This document shows, piece after piece, positions 16,026 to 25,603 of a stretch of DNA of 64,000 nucleotides; position 1 is the stretch's first letter; every line of letters begins with the position of its first letter. The notes under the pieces are model-generated. The model did not search any database, had not been told where the DNA came from, and saw nothing but the letters and a program-made list of their open reading frames with translations. The DNA is from Nocardioides daphniae (GTDB taxonomy: Bacteria; Actinomycetota; Actinomycetes; Propionibacteriales; Nocardioidaceae), in NCBI RefSeq assembly GCF_004777465.1, contig NZ_CP038462.1, positions 1,984,001 to 2,048,000 on the forward strand, read 5' to 3'. Position numbers and translations under genes: made by a program.

Positions 16026-16511
16026 TCATCGCCGGAACGCGAGTCGACCTAGGACGGCCAGGAATCCGAGATAGAGCAAGGTTCGGACCGGCTCGGTAAC
16101 GATCTGCGCGGCGAAGTCACCCACGCTCTCGAGCGTGGCGAGCGCCAGTGCTGGCATGATGCCGTCGAGGGTTCGGTTGTACCACAGGTAGAGCGCGAAG
16201 AACTGGGCGAAGGGCCATAACAGGAAGGCTGCGAGAGCGAGCCTGACGATGGACATGCGGCGGGTGCGATCGTGGAACCGGTCGCGTCCCCCTCCTCTCC
16301 TGGCGATGTGGCAATGGCTGTCTTTGACCCGGGCCGTGGTGGTCCCGGGGCCGTTGTCGAACTCGACGGTGAGCCACCGGCCCGACCGGTCTGTGACGAC
16401 GCCACGGGAGCCGGCGGGTAAGCCGCCTCCGGTGAGGTCGTCGAGCAGGCCGGTCGAGATTTTGGTGGTGGCGCTAACCCAGTCACCAGGCTGGGCGGGT
16501 CGGCCCCACAT
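16026..16511 (-). CDS. Hypothetical small membrane protein
   Basis: 161 residues. The first ~85 residues are soluble and resemble a small beta-barrel (GDWVSATTK, GSRGVVTDRSGRWLTVEFDN), followed by two hydrophobic stretches (about residues 88-112 and 140-158). It is the last gene of a minus-strand cluster of five, and its start abuts the stop of the upstream gene. I do not recognise the family. The beta-rich N-terminus could be an SH3- or KOW-like module; this is a guess from the strand pattern. Confidence 0.6.
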   Translation of the reverse strand: MWGRPAQPGDWVSATTKISTGLLDDLTGGGLPAGSRGVVTDRSGRWLTVEFDNGPGTTTARVKDSHCHIARRGGGRDRFHDRTRRMSIVRLALAAFLLWPFAQFFALYLWYNRTLDGIMPALALATLESVGDFAAQIVTEPVRTLLYLGFLAVLGRLAFRR

Positions 16512-16786
16512 CAGGACAGCCGGATTCGGATCTTGGGCCGGTATGGCTCGGGCGGCCTTCGCTCGCCGGAACGCACCTTCTGATCGTTCTCGGCGTCAAC
16601 GTGGTCGTTGCCCTCATCCCTCATCCGCTGTTTGTTGTTCTCGTCGGCGTCGGAGAGGTTTTCAACCTGCTGTTGCTGCTGGTTCTGGCGGGACTCCTCG
16701 GGTGTGCTTGGCGCCAGCAGTTGGTTGACGCCCACGGCTAGTCCGACGACGGTGGCGCCGATGAGTGCAGTCTCCTTGAAGCTCAT
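16511..16786 (-). CDS. Hypothetical protein with N-terminal membrane segment and Gln/charged tail
   Basis: 91 residues. Residues 5-25 are hydrophobic (ALIGATVVGLAVGVNQLL), then a QQQQQ run and a highly charged tail rich in Asn, Asp, Glu and Arg. It overlaps the flanking genes by one base at each end, which argues for a real, coupled gene despite its size. It looks like a membrane-tethered disordered linker or scaffold. No homologue recognised. Confidence 0.5.
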   Translation of the reverse strand: MSFKETALIGATVVGLAVGVNQLLAPSTPEESRQNQQQQQVENLSDADENNKQRMRDEGNDHVDAENDQKVRSGERRPPEPYRPKIRIRLS

Positions 16787-17538
16787 CAGCGTGCCTCCAG
16801 CCTCTGGCCGGTGGCGTGGGCGAAGGCCTCGCCGACCGCGAGCGCGGTCTGGTCGACCGATCCCGCATCGGCGTTGATCTCGAGTTCCCAGCCGAAGGCG
16901 TCTCGCCAGTCACCTTCGACCCCGGTAGGGGTGATGACAGACATCGTCGTCGCCCCCAAGCCGTGGACCAGATCGCCGATAGCGTCCGGGTCGGCGTCAC
17001 CGATCATCGTGTCGGTGACGGCGACCAGGCTGACCGACGCCTTGGTGGCCTCGGTCCCGTCGGTGAGGAGCCTGAGTGCGGGCTGGATGTCGGTTCCGCC
17101 GCCAGGCGCGGTGGGCGCGTAGGCGGGTGGCCGGTTGGCAAGGTCGGCGACGCGGGTGGTCGGCATCTTGACTGCGGCGTCGCTGGCGAAGGAGACCACC
17201 GTGACCAGGTCGTCGGGACGCAGATTCTCCGGCGCCCACTCGGTCAGCTGGTCGAGCACCTGGCGACGTACCTGGTCGTAGTCGGTGAAGCTGCCCGACT
17301 CGTCGAGCAGGATCGCCACCGAAACCGGAGCGGGACTGCGTGGACCCACCAGACGGGACTGGACGAGGGACTCGGGATCCTCGTCCCGGGTGAACCACCA
17401 TAGGCCGCCCATGAGCGCGAGGACGAGGAGGGCGGCCAACCACCAGGGGATGCGGGCCCGTCCGGGTAGGGGGGCGAGCTCACGGAGCCCGCCCACCTGC
17501 GGCTGGTTGAACGCGATGGGCTTGGTCATCGAGAACAT
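16786..17538 (-). CDS. Membrane-anchored von Willebrand factor A (vWA) domain protein
   Basis: 250 residues. A single membrane segment at about residues 31-50 (WWLAALLVLALMGGLWWF) is followed by a vWA domain with a MIDAS-like DESGS motif (about residue 80), a GGTDI-type threonine loop near 145 and a D at about 170 (VAVTDT), so the metal site appears complete. vWA domains mediate metal-dependent protein contacts. The start overlaps the end of the OmpA-like gene by 13 nt, so both are probably made from one message. Its topology puts the vWA domain outside the cytoplasm, the same side as the OmpA-like lipoprotein. Confidence 0.75.
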   Translation of the reverse strand: MFSMTKPIAFNQPQVGGLRELAPLPGRARIPWWLAALLVLALMGGLWWFTRDEDPESLVQSRLVGPRSPAPVSVAILLDESGSFTDYDQVRRQVLDQLTEWAPENLRPDDLVTVVSFASDAAVKMPTTRVADLANRPPAYAPTAPGGGTDIQPALRLLTDGTEATKASVSLVAVTDTMIGDADPDAIGDLVHGLGATTMSVITPTGVEGDWRDAFGWELEINADAGSVDQTALAVGEAFAHATGQRLEAR

Positions 17539-18865
17539 GGCGCCCCCTCGATGATCAGCTCGACTCGCCGCTCGGCTGCGGCGATCTCGGGGATCTGCAA
17601 CCCGGTGGACGGGTCGATGTCCTCGGCGAGCGGCTCGGTGTCTCCAACTCCACGGCTGCTGACGCGGGCCTTCTCGATACCTGCGGCGACGATGCGGTCG
17701 CGGACCGCCTGGACGCGCGCTTTGGACAGTGCGAGCAGTTCGGCTGCGGTGTAGGCGCCCGAACTGGCGGCGTGTCCGACAATCCGCAGCGTCGTCTCAG
17801 CATTGGCATCCAGCAGGGCAAGGGGCTGGTTGAGAACCTCGTCGACGTCACCACGCAGTTCAGCCGACCCGCCGTCGAAGAGGAGCTCGTCGGGCAGCGT
17901 GAAGCTGCAAGTGGTCGCTGTCGTGACTGCGTCGACTGCCGGGAAAGGAGGGACTGGGTCCTTGGGTAGCCCGGTGGCGGTCCTGACCGGGTTGACCGGG
18001 TCCAGCTCGATGGACTTGCAGCCCGACGCGTTCCACCCCCGACACAGCCCCCGAGTGAAGTCACGCACCCACTCCCGGCTGGCGCTCAGCAACGGGGTGG
18101 CGGCGTTGGCCATCCCGCTGACCTTCCAGACATTCCGGTGGAGATCGACCGGAGCGTCCGCCGCAGCCGTCTCGGCAGCCTGGTCGGCCGGCTCGGCGAG
18201 CACGGCCTTGGAGAGGGCCAGTTGGCCGCTGGTGGACATCATGTCGGAGACGGTCCACACCGTCGCCCCCGGCTCGGCGATCTCGGCCGCGACGGTCATC
18301 GCCCGGTGCAGGTCGGTGCCCGGCGCGGTGGGAACCAGTCCGTTGAGGTAGACGGACTGGACGCAGGCGGGTATGACCTCGGCGAGCTTCGCCACCGACG
18401 GCCGGTCCCGCTCACCAGTCGTGCTCAGGGCGACGTCCTTGGCCAGGATCCGGGGCGCGACAGCCTCGCCGTCTACGGCGATGACGCTCAGAGTGCCGTC
18501 GTCCAGACTCGCGGTCTTCAGGTCCTCGGCCAGTGCCGCTGGGAAGGGCATATCGGCCACCGACGCGGTCGAGTCCCAGAGCACGATGATCTGGGCGCCC
18601 GGAGCGTCGGTTCGGGAGAAGACGTCCTTGCAGGCTCGACCGCTTCGTAGGACAGTTCACTGCCCGTCGTAGTGGCGTCTGTCGTTGTGGCTCCAGACGA
18701 TTCAGTGCGGCCGCATGCGGTGACGCCGACCAGCACAAGGAGGAGTCCGCAGAGGGCGGGGACCAGGCGTGAGAGCCGCCGGGTCATCGGGGGGTTGGTC
18801 CGGTCGGTGGTTGCTCCGGTGCCGGTGTCGTTGCCGCGGTGGCGGCTGGTGTGGGTGGTGTTCAT
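17526..18865 (-). CDS. Lipoprotein with C-terminal OmpA-like peptidoglycan-binding domain (frameshifted)
   Basis: About 446 residues. A signal peptide with a lipobox-like VTAC is encoded at about 18715-18790, after a 26-residue polar leader. The last ~130 residues form an OmpA/MotB-type domain (LLFDGGSAELRG, IVGHAASSGAY, LSKARVQAVRDRI, SSRGVGDTEPL, AERRVELII). ATG 18865 is preferred because GGAAGAGG lies just before it; 18787 would place the signal peptide at the extreme N-terminus. One frameshift near 18635 separates the lipobox part from the rest. OmpA-type domains are uncommon in actinobacteria and suggest attachment to the cell wall. The middle part is a Rossmann-like or vWA-like fold (IIVLWDSTASV), which I cannot assign with certainty. 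Confidence 0.72.
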
Positions 18866-18878
18866 GGCCTCTTCCATG

Positions 18879-20363
18879 TCAGGCCGCCGGTTCGGTGGTG
18901 GCGGCGGTGTTCTCGACCGCGGGGGTGACGCGGTGGAAATCGGTGGCGTGCTGGTGAGAACCAGCGGCGTGCTCGGAGACCTGCTGGGCCTGCGTTTCCT
19001 CGAGGGGGTAGGGCTGGTAGGCATCAGGGGCCTTGCGCAGGTCTCGCCAGTCGGCGGCGAGCGGCGCACGGTCAGGCACCGAGCCCAGGTCGTTGAAGAT
19101 GTTGATCGCGTGGGCGACGGTGTTGCTCACCACGGGCAGGCCTGGCAGGTAGGGGTTGGTGGTGGTGCCAGACAGGTCCAGCGACAGTTCGTCGCGCTCG
19201 ACCCACCTCTGGCGCCGGACAGGGTCTTGGTGAAGTTGGTCAGGTCCACACGGCCGGTAGTCAGCGAGGCGTCGACGATCTCGGCGAGGGCTCGGCGGCC
19301 GACATCCTTGAGGATGTCGGTGAGCTTGAGGATGTCCCGGAGAGCCCTGCGGTAGGCAGCCCTCTCGCGCTTCAGCAGCCTTTGATCGCGGCGGATGTGG
19401 CGGTGCTCGGCAATGCGCATCTGAAACGACCAGCGCGCGGACTTGGGGCGTGCGCCAGCGACGGAGAGGCGGCGATCACCTCGAAAGCGGTGACCACGAC
19501 TGGAGCAGCGTGATGAACCAGACCACGCTGGAGTTGATCTCATCGGCGGAACCGAAGACCGCGGTGGTGTCCTGCTCGAAACGGGCGGCAGCGATGGTGT
19601 GGAGGAAGTGAATGAACCACACCAGCACCGCGCCGCCGATGACGATCTTGACGACCATGCGGGCCGGCCTGATGTCGTTCCAGGTCCGAGCGACCTCGGG
19701 TGCTCCTTGTTGAGCACCGGGCCCGACCACAGCAGTGTGCCCAGAGACTTGCCGACGAGATGGGCAGCGGCCAGCAGGACGGCTGTGGTGGCGAGGGCGG
19801 CCGCCAGTGCGACTACGACGTCAGGGTTGGTGACATCGAGAATGCCGACACTTGTGGGGACATCGAAGACCTGCCGCAGGGTCGTGTAGACAAAGCCCGG
19901 GTCGTTGGCTGCCATCGCTACCGCGACGATGTAGTTACCGATGGCAGGCAGCCAGGCGGTCAGGTAGCCGGTCGCAGCCGACCGAAGGTCGTGAATCTCG
20001 GCTTCTTTGACACGTGTGCGCGTGCGCGTCCGGGTCAGGACCTGCCGCACGCGTGCCTCGTAGTCGGCGCGGCGCTGCCGGCGCTTGGCGGCCTTGGGTG
20101 CGACGCTCGGCGCGACGCGCGGTTCGAGTGGCGCGCTGGACGGCGCTGGCCTCACTGCGAATCGCGATGGCGGCCGCGGGTGCACCCAGGGTGCGGAGCG
20201 TCTCACTATCGGAGTTCGTCCGGTGCGCCTCACGTTCGAGATCTGCCGCGTAGGTGGTGCGTGCTGCGGCGGTGACTGTGATTCCGCCGGTGCCGCGCTT
20301 GGAGAGTAAGCGCTTGATCCACGCAATCGGATTATGCTTCGTGGGCGCTGCTGTGTTGGTCAT
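18879..20363 (-). CDS. Large multi-pass membrane protein of unknown family (at least five frameshifts)
   Basis: Reconstructed length about 494 residues. Order: a charged, Arg-rich cytoplasmic N-terminus; membrane segments near 19900-19940 (LTAWLPAIGNYIVAVAMA) and 19760-19815 (VVVALAAALATTAVLLAAAH); two more near 19600-19660 and 19500-19540; then a basic helical tail with YRRALRDILKLTDILKDV and a proline/glutamate-rich end. Frame breaks are inferred near 20085, 19697, 19500, 19450 and 19205. ATG 20363 is supported by AAGGACGAGG upstream. It heads the minus-strand cluster and ends 14 nt before the OmpA-like gene. No MotA, ExbB or transporter signature is visible. Confidence 0.55.
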
Positions 20364-20716
20364 GGCCTCGTCCTTCTTCAGGTTGTGCAGCTGGGAGAGG
20401 GGTCCGTTTGGGCAGGCAGACAGCACCAGTCCTCGCCGGCGAGGGGTAGTGAGGGCGACAGGGCCTGCTGACGTTCGAGCGAGCCGCTCTGGTTGGACCT
20501 CACGCGGCTGGTCGGGACGATCGGCTTTCGTTGAGTCATCAGGCTCGGGGCTGAGACGAAAGAGTCAAGCGCTCTCATGACTCCTCCTGACACTGAAGGT
20601 GATGCCGCGGTAACCCACAACACACATTTTGGATTACGTGAACCGTGCCAGCATGGGGCGCATGCGTCAATCCCCAAAAGCAATATTTGCGTTCTGGGAT
20701 GCGGTACTCTCGTCGC
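20364..20716. promoter_or_regulatory. Divergent intergenic region between the membrane cluster and the TetR-like gene
   Basis: 353 nt holding the promoters of two divergent genes. It is visibly less GC-rich from about 20590 to 20700. Short inverted repeats occur at 20659-20666 (CGCATGCG) and 20680-20690 (GCAA-TAT-TTGC), close to the regulator's start, where a TetR-family autoregulatory operator would be expected. No convincing -35/-10 pair was found on either strand. Operator assignment is inference only. Confidence 0.3.
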
Positions 20717-21415
20717 ATGGTGCGAGTCCAGAAACCAGGCCCTAGCCGTCGACTTGAGCGGCAGGAGGTGCTCGCCGCCGGCGTCCAGGCTGTGTCGCAG
20801 CAAGTACGCCGCCCGCGGGCGATGAGTGACGTGCTTGGGGGGGTAAAGCTGCGTGACATCGTGGACGCAGCCTCCCGGTACTACGAGCACAAACACGGGC
20901 GCGTCGCTGATCCTCCGTTGACCCCCTCGTCCATTTACCGCGACTGGGAGGACAAGGACGACTACCTGCGGGATGTGTTCCGCGCCATGTTCACCAATCC
21001 AGAAGGGCTCGCGACCAAGGCACTCGAGGATGCCGACTCGGACTGGGAGTCAGGACTCCGCGCTTGGGTGGCATCTGACATGAAGCAGATTGCGGACACG
21101 GGACCCGGGTACTTTCTTGCCTTCCCCGCGACTGAGGATGGAATGGTGCGAGACGTTCTGGCGAATGTCTATGCAGACTTCGACGACTTCGTGGTGCCAC
21201 GGCTACGCGACTTTCTACGAACTCACAACATGCGCATCACCCTCCCGCCCACGGACGTAGACCCCGATGGATGCCGACGGCTAGCGGGAATGCTCACGGC
21301 GTTGACAGAGGGTTGGTACCTGCGCACGCTCGCTCAACCCGAGCTTCAAGCTGATGAGCCTTGGCTCGATCAAGCCGTGGCTACGGTCCGTGGACTCACA
21401 GCCACGAGTGATTGA
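20717..21415 (+). CDS. TetR-like transcriptional regulator
   Basis: 232 residues. The N-terminal half contains a helix-turn-helix-like stretch (LRDIVDAASRYYEHKHG ... PPLTPSSIYRDWEDKDDYL), where TPSSIYRDWEDKDD resembles the TetR recognition helix and the following F/W-x-x-K-x-x-L pattern. The C-terminal helices are divergent, as usual for ligand-binding domains. An insertion in the HTH makes it atypical. ATG 20717 is preferred over in-frame starts at 20699 and 20645. It is transcribed away from the five-gene membrane cluster, and a copy of the TCGCCCGTGG word lies 102 bp after its stop. Its base composition is noticeably lower in GC than its neighbours. Confidence 0.6.
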   Translation: MVRVQKPGPSRRLERQEVLAAGVQAVSQQVRRPRAMSDVLGGVKLRDIVDAASRYYEHKHGRVADPPLTPSSIYRDWEDKDDYLRDVFRAMFTNPEGLATKALEDADSDWESGLRAWVASDMKQIADTGPGYFLAFPATEDGMVRDVLANVYADFDDFVVPRLRDFLRTHNMRITLPPTDVDPDGCRRLAGMLTALTEGWYLRTLAQPELQADEPWLDQAVATVRGLTATSD

Positions 21416-21551
21416 CGCGAACCCCATCGCGTCCCTCCCAGACGCCCGAAACAATGGCACCCGTTTCTTTGGCCACGCTCGGAATGGTGAGACGCCTTTA
21501 GGCTCTTGACTACGGCTCGCCCGTGGGCGGGTTGCCAGGACTTGACCCCTG

Positions 21552-21862
21552 TCAGCTCGGTCCACGCGCGAGAAGGACCAGGACCACCACAAGTGCGCGC
21601 ACGGCAAGCGCGCCGAACTTGATCGCGTTCCACACGAAGAGCAGCAAGAGCAGGTACAGGTACTCGGGACCGCCGTCATCGATGAACACTTGGCACAGGG
21701 ATGCCGCGAACAGGTATCCCGGGACTGCGAGGAGCGCGACGGGGATCCCCACTTGATGCCGGTTGGGGTCCGCATCCATGCGGCGACGCGATTGGTCGGG
21801 GCGTAGTACTCGAGGTACGCGTGGAGGACCGCCGCGAGACGGAGGCACAGGTAGACGATCAT
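21552..21862 (-). CDS. Small membrane protein associated with the transfer region (one frameshift)
   Basis: About 103 residues: MIVYLCLRLAAVLHAYLEYYAPTN at the start, a short loop, then two hydrophobic helices (VALLAVPGYLFAASLCQVF and YLYLLLLLFVWNAIKFGALAV). The frame slips near 21745 in a run of G where TGIKWG continues as IPVALLAVPG in another frame; a lost G explains it. It lies downstream of the relaxase gene on the same strand with a 120-nt gap. Similar three-helix small proteins occur beside actinobacterial transfer genes, but I cannot name the family. Confidence 0.6.
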
Positions 21863-21982
21863 TGCGACTCTCCTTGATTGGGGGGCACCTCGAACCTCTC
21901 GCGTGAGCACGACATGGGGCGGCTGAGAGGGCCAAGCCTGTGGAGAAACCACCCCCGATTCGCGCAGCGCGGCCAGAGCTGC

Positions 21983-24900
21983 TCAGATATGGGTGATCTC
22001 TCCTCGGAGGTGACCGGCTCCAAGACGACCGGAGTCTCCTGCAGCGATTACCCCGGCACGGTGTGCAGCGCGTCTGGCCCGGACCGCGTCAGCGTGCTGG
22101 CGGTCGCTCACTCCCCCGTCGCCCACTGGCACCTCGTGGTCGACGTTCCAGAGGTCTCGGTAGGCCGCGACGGTCCTGACTTCCTGCAGCCAGGCGTGAC
22201 GTTGTCGCGGATCAGCTGGAGGAGCTCCGCAGCGGCGCAACCACGGCTCCTTCTGTGCGACAGCGGTCTCTGAAAGCGAGGTGGCGCGGTCCTCCATGAG
22301 GTCCTCGCGTTCCTTGAGGGCGCGACTCATGTCGTCGGGCATCGGCCCTTCCGCAGCGACCACGAGACCTGCGATGAGCCGACCTCGACGCTTCCTATCC
22401 TGAGCCCGCGTGCGTGTGTGTCGCAGGCGACTGATCAGAACGGCTCCGATGTCGTCCGCGTCGTCGAGCCTGCGCTGAGTGATGACCTTGCGCAGCGTTC
22501 CTGGGAGGTCCTGCCCGCTCGCTTCGGCACGCCGAAGTTCTGCGGCGAGGGGCCCGAAGGAGGTGGAAGCGATGACGCCCTCGACCTGGTCGGTGCTGAG
22601 GCCGGCGGTGAGGAGCTCGGTGATCCAGCGGTCGCGTTGGGCTTCTGCGGCGATGGTGAGGTACTCGGCCACGATCTGGTCGAAGCCGGACCAGCGTTCA
22701 TGCTCCTGGGTGAGTGTCTGGTGGGCAGACAACTCCACACCCGAGTGCCGAAGGACACCGAAAAGCACGGTCGCGGCCGTGGCGTCACCCAGTTTCGGGC
22801 TGACGTGGGAGTCATCGGGCTCGTCGAGGGCCACGTACACGCTGTTGGAGTCACGACCCCGGGTCATGGTGACGTACAGGTTCTCTCGCGTGGTCGAACT
22901 CGTGACAACGACGTGCGCGGTGTCGACGGTCAGCCCCTGGGCACGGTGGGCGGTGACGGCGTACCCGAGGTCGACGTGCTCGGTGACGTAGTCGGCAGGC
23001 AGCACCACGGATGCCGCGGTTCTTCTACCGAGGCGTTGCGCGACGAGGCTGCCGTCAGCACGGACGTCCGTGACTCGCCAGCGGTCACCGTTCTTCACCC
23101 AGCCACCGCGCCCCACGCCCAACTGGCGCTGGTTTCGGCGGGTGATGATCAGGTCACCGCCCGAGGCGCGGGTTCCGTCGTGGAGTTCGACCTCGCGGGT
23201 GGGCAGGGTCTCGCCGTCGTGGAGTCGTTCCGCACGGGCTCGTTCGTTGAGTTCGACCATGGCGTCGGTGGAGTCGGTGACGAGCACGCTGCTGAGACCG
23301 TTGGCGAGGTCGTTGCGCCAGGCAAGGTAGGCGGCGTCGAGCATGTCGGCGTGGGCGCCGTCCTTGATGCGGTCGTTGCGGGCGTAGGCGCTGATCGCCT
23401 TCGTGCGTCCGTGGCGAAGGTCGAGGGAGGCGTCCTTCTCCCAGTCGTGGGTGAAGCGGTGGACTTCGGCGAGTTCGGGAGTGTCGTCGCGGGCTTCGGC
23501 CAGGAGGGGGAACGCACCACCTGCGTCGATGGACTGCAGTTGCGCCCAGTCCCCCACCAACAGCACCTTGGCGCCCACCTCGGCCGCCAGCCCGGTCAGC
23601 CGGTCGAGCGTGAGTGTGCCGGCGAGCGTGGCCTCGTCGACGATGACGAGTTGTCCCCTCCTGAACGCGACTCGCCCGTGGTCGTGCTCGTGCAGCCACT
23701 TAGCGGTGTTGTCGCAGGCGACGCCGAGGTCCTGGGCGAGGACATCCGCCGCGGCCGCGGACGGGGCCAGTCCGACGACGCTGCCGCGTCCGTGCACCTT
23801 CGTCCATGCCTGGTGGAGAGCACGCATGGTGGTGGTCTTGCCCGCCCCGGCCGGGCCGATCAGCAGGTCGACCTGACGCCCGGAGACCGCGATGCTGGCC
23901 AGTGTCGCGGTCTGCTCGTTGCCGAGCCGATGCCCCGGGACCTCGCTGCGAGCGACGGACTCGATGACATCGAGGGCGACCACGGGCGCATCCCGGTGCT
24001 CACCCCGGGCGAGCAGCCGGTCCTCGGCCGCGAGGATCAACTTGGACGTGAACATGACGGAATGTCGAGGTCGGAGCAGGCTGGTGCCGTCGCTGCGACG
24101 GAACACCCCCGGGCTGTACGCCAACTCCGGCGGGGTGAGGGCGATGGAGATCTCCTCGGCCCGGGTGACTATCGCAGCGACCGCCTCATCCCGATCAGCA
24201 GGCGTGGCGAAGCGCCACTGCATTGTCTGCCGTGACGCCTCGGCCCACAGGTTCCAGTGCTTCCACGTGGAGCGCTTCGTGCTCACCGTCCCGACCGTGG
24301 CGTGGGCGACCTCGGTGACCATCGCGGGCGTGATGTCGTCGGCGTGCAGCAGGCCCCGGGCGAGCCGGGGGCCCTCGTCGTGGCTGCCGCGGGCGAGTAG
24401 TCCATCGGCCCATCGTGTGGCATCGGTTCCGAGCAGCCGGGTGGCGCGGGTACGCCAGTCGTGGGTGAGGTCGGCGAGGGACCGGACGGTCTTTTCCGGG
24501 CGTGTGGTGAGGGTGGCGGTCGCCCGCAGCTTGATCACGGTCGCTGCGTCGGGCGTACGCCCGTGGTCGCGTTCGAACTGAGCGACGAGCCGGTCCTTCT
24601 CCAGCTCGATCGCCCGCGCCCGGTTGGAGAACTCCCCCACCAACTCCTCCCCCACACCAGCGAGCTCGAACGCCGGGTTGCGGTTGCCGCCCCGCTCACG
24701 CAGCTCCCACTCGAGCCCGAACGAGCGCTGCAAGAGGTCGGCCAGTACCGCGTTGTAGTGCTCCGACATCGCCACCACGGAGGCGAAGAGCGGTCGGCTG
24801 TCCAGGGAGCGCCACCGGCCGTCGAACACGGTGCGGACCTTGCTGGAGACCACGACATGGGTGTGCAGTTGCGGGTCCCCAGCGCGCGAGTCCCAGTGGT

Positions 24901-25576
24901 CGTACGCAGTGGCTGCGACACCTGCCACGGCGTGGTGTGCCGTCGCTCCGTCGCGGGCGTTCGCTCCAGCACGGGTCACCGCGACGTCGCGCTCCAGCAA
25001 GGACACGACCTCCGCGACCGCTCGGTGGTGGGCGTCGACGATGAGGGCCTGGGTGGCGGCGTCCGCGACGCCCCACAGCACCGAGACGGACTTCGGGACG
25101 CTGAACGTGAAGTCGAACCCGGCCGTCGCGGTCTTGGTGCCCTTGGCCAGCTCATCGGCTTCGATCTCGTCGACGACCTGGGCGCGTTCCTCCTCACCGA
25201 GGTGCGGGTTGAGGCTGGCCGTACGTTCGTCCACCCGTTGCTGGTGGCTGGCGAACTGTTGGAACGCGGAGCCGAGCTGTTTCCCGGTGACGGGATCGCG
25301 TCCCGCGCCGATGAGAAGCATCAACTGCCGCTCGGTGACGGTGTCCCCGACCGCGAGCGCACCCTGACCGAGCTCCGCCACGCCAGAGCCCATCCAGACC
25401 CCGGGCGGTGTCCCAGCCTGGGCGTAGTAACGCGTCAACGGCGTCGAGAGGCTGCGGTTGCCGTCGCCACAGGCGACGCTGCGGAGCAGATACTTGTAGC
25501 CCTCCCCCGCGGACATCTTCCGCATCGACACCGTCACCGGCGGCACCTCCTCGTAGTGGAGGTGCGCGGACGTCAC
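21983..25576 (-). CDS. MobF-family conjugative relaxase-helicase (TraA/TrwC-like)
   Basis: 1,197 residues, uninterrupted. The N-terminal relaxase domain shows MSAGEGYKYLL, a candidate catalytic tyrosine pair (TPLTRYYAQAG, residues about 46-56), and the histidine triad in LHTHVVVSSKV preceded by an H in AYDHWDSRAGD. The C-terminal half is a RecD/TraI-type helicase: Walker A GPAGAGKTTTM, Walker B IVDEATLAG, LLVGDWAQLQSID and the late motif VTAHRAQGLTVDTAHVV. Such proteins nick the transfer origin and unwind the strand that is moved. GTG 25576 is the farthest start; a GTG at about residue 15 (before SMRKMSAGEGY) may be the true one. The oriT is expected nearby but was not identified. Confidence 0.93.
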   Translation of the reverse strand: MTSAHLHYEEVPPVTVSMRKMSAGEGYKYLLRSVACGDGNRSLSTPLTRYYAQAGTPPGVWMGSGVAELGQGALAVGDTVTERQLMLLIGAGRDPVTGKQLGSAFQQFASHQQRVDERTASLNPHLGEEERAQVVDEIEADELAKGTKTATAGFDFTFSVPKSVSVLWGVADAATQALIVDAHHRAVAEVVSLLERDVAVTRAGANARDGATAHHAVAGVAATAYDHWDSRAGDPQLHTHVVVSSKVRTVFDGRWRSLDSRPLFASVVAMSEHYNAVLADLLQRSFGLEWELRERGGNRNPAFELAGVGEELVGEFSNRARAIELEKDRLVAQFERDHGRTPDAATVIKLRATATLTTRPEKTVRSLADLTHDWRTRATRLLGTDATRWADGLLARGSHDEGPRLARGLLHADDITPAMVTEVAHATVGTVSTKRSTWKHWNLWAEASRQTMQWRFATPADRDEAVAAIVTRAEEISIALTPPELAYSPGVFRRSDGTSLLRPRHSVMFTSKLILAAEDRLLARGEHRDAPVVALDVIESVARSEVPGHRLGNEQTATLASIAVSGRQVDLLIGPAGAGKTTTMRALHQAWTKVHGRGSVVGLAPSAAAADVLAQDLGVACDNTAKWLHEHDHGRVAFRRGQLVIVDEATLAGTLTLDRLTGLAAEVGAKVLLVGDWAQLQSIDAGGAFPLLAEARDDTPELAEVHRFTHDWEKDASLDLRHGRTKAISAYARNDRIKDGAHADMLDAAYLAWRNDLANGLSSVLVTDSTDAMVELNERARAERLHDGETLPTREVELHDGTRASGGDLIITRRNQRQLGVGRGGWVKNGDRWRVTDVRADGSLVAQRLGRRTAASVVLPADYVTEHVDLGYAVTAHRAQGLTVDTAHVVVTSSTTRENLYVTMTRGRDSNSVYVALDEPDDSHVSPKLGDATAATVLFGVLRHSGVELSAHQTLTQEHERWSGFDQIVAEYLTIAAEAQRDRWITELLTAGLSTDQVEGVIASTSFGPLAAELRRAEASGQDLPGTLRKVITQRRLDDADDIGAVLISRLRHTRTRAQDRKRRGRLIAGLVVAAEGPMPDDMSRALKEREDLMEDRATSLSETAVAQKEPWLRRCGAPPADPRQRHAWLQEVRTVAAYRDLWNVDHEVPVGDGGVSDRQHADAVRARRAAHRAGVIAAGDSGRLGAGHLRGEITHI

Positions 25577-25603
25577 CCGACGGCGCTAGGGATTGCTCCG
25601 CCT

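Noticed and set aside
16026..20363. Zorya-type defence system, suggested by the OmpA-like domain
   Set aside because: No MotA-like ZorA partner and no ZorC/D or nuclease; the multi-pass protein does not look like MotA.
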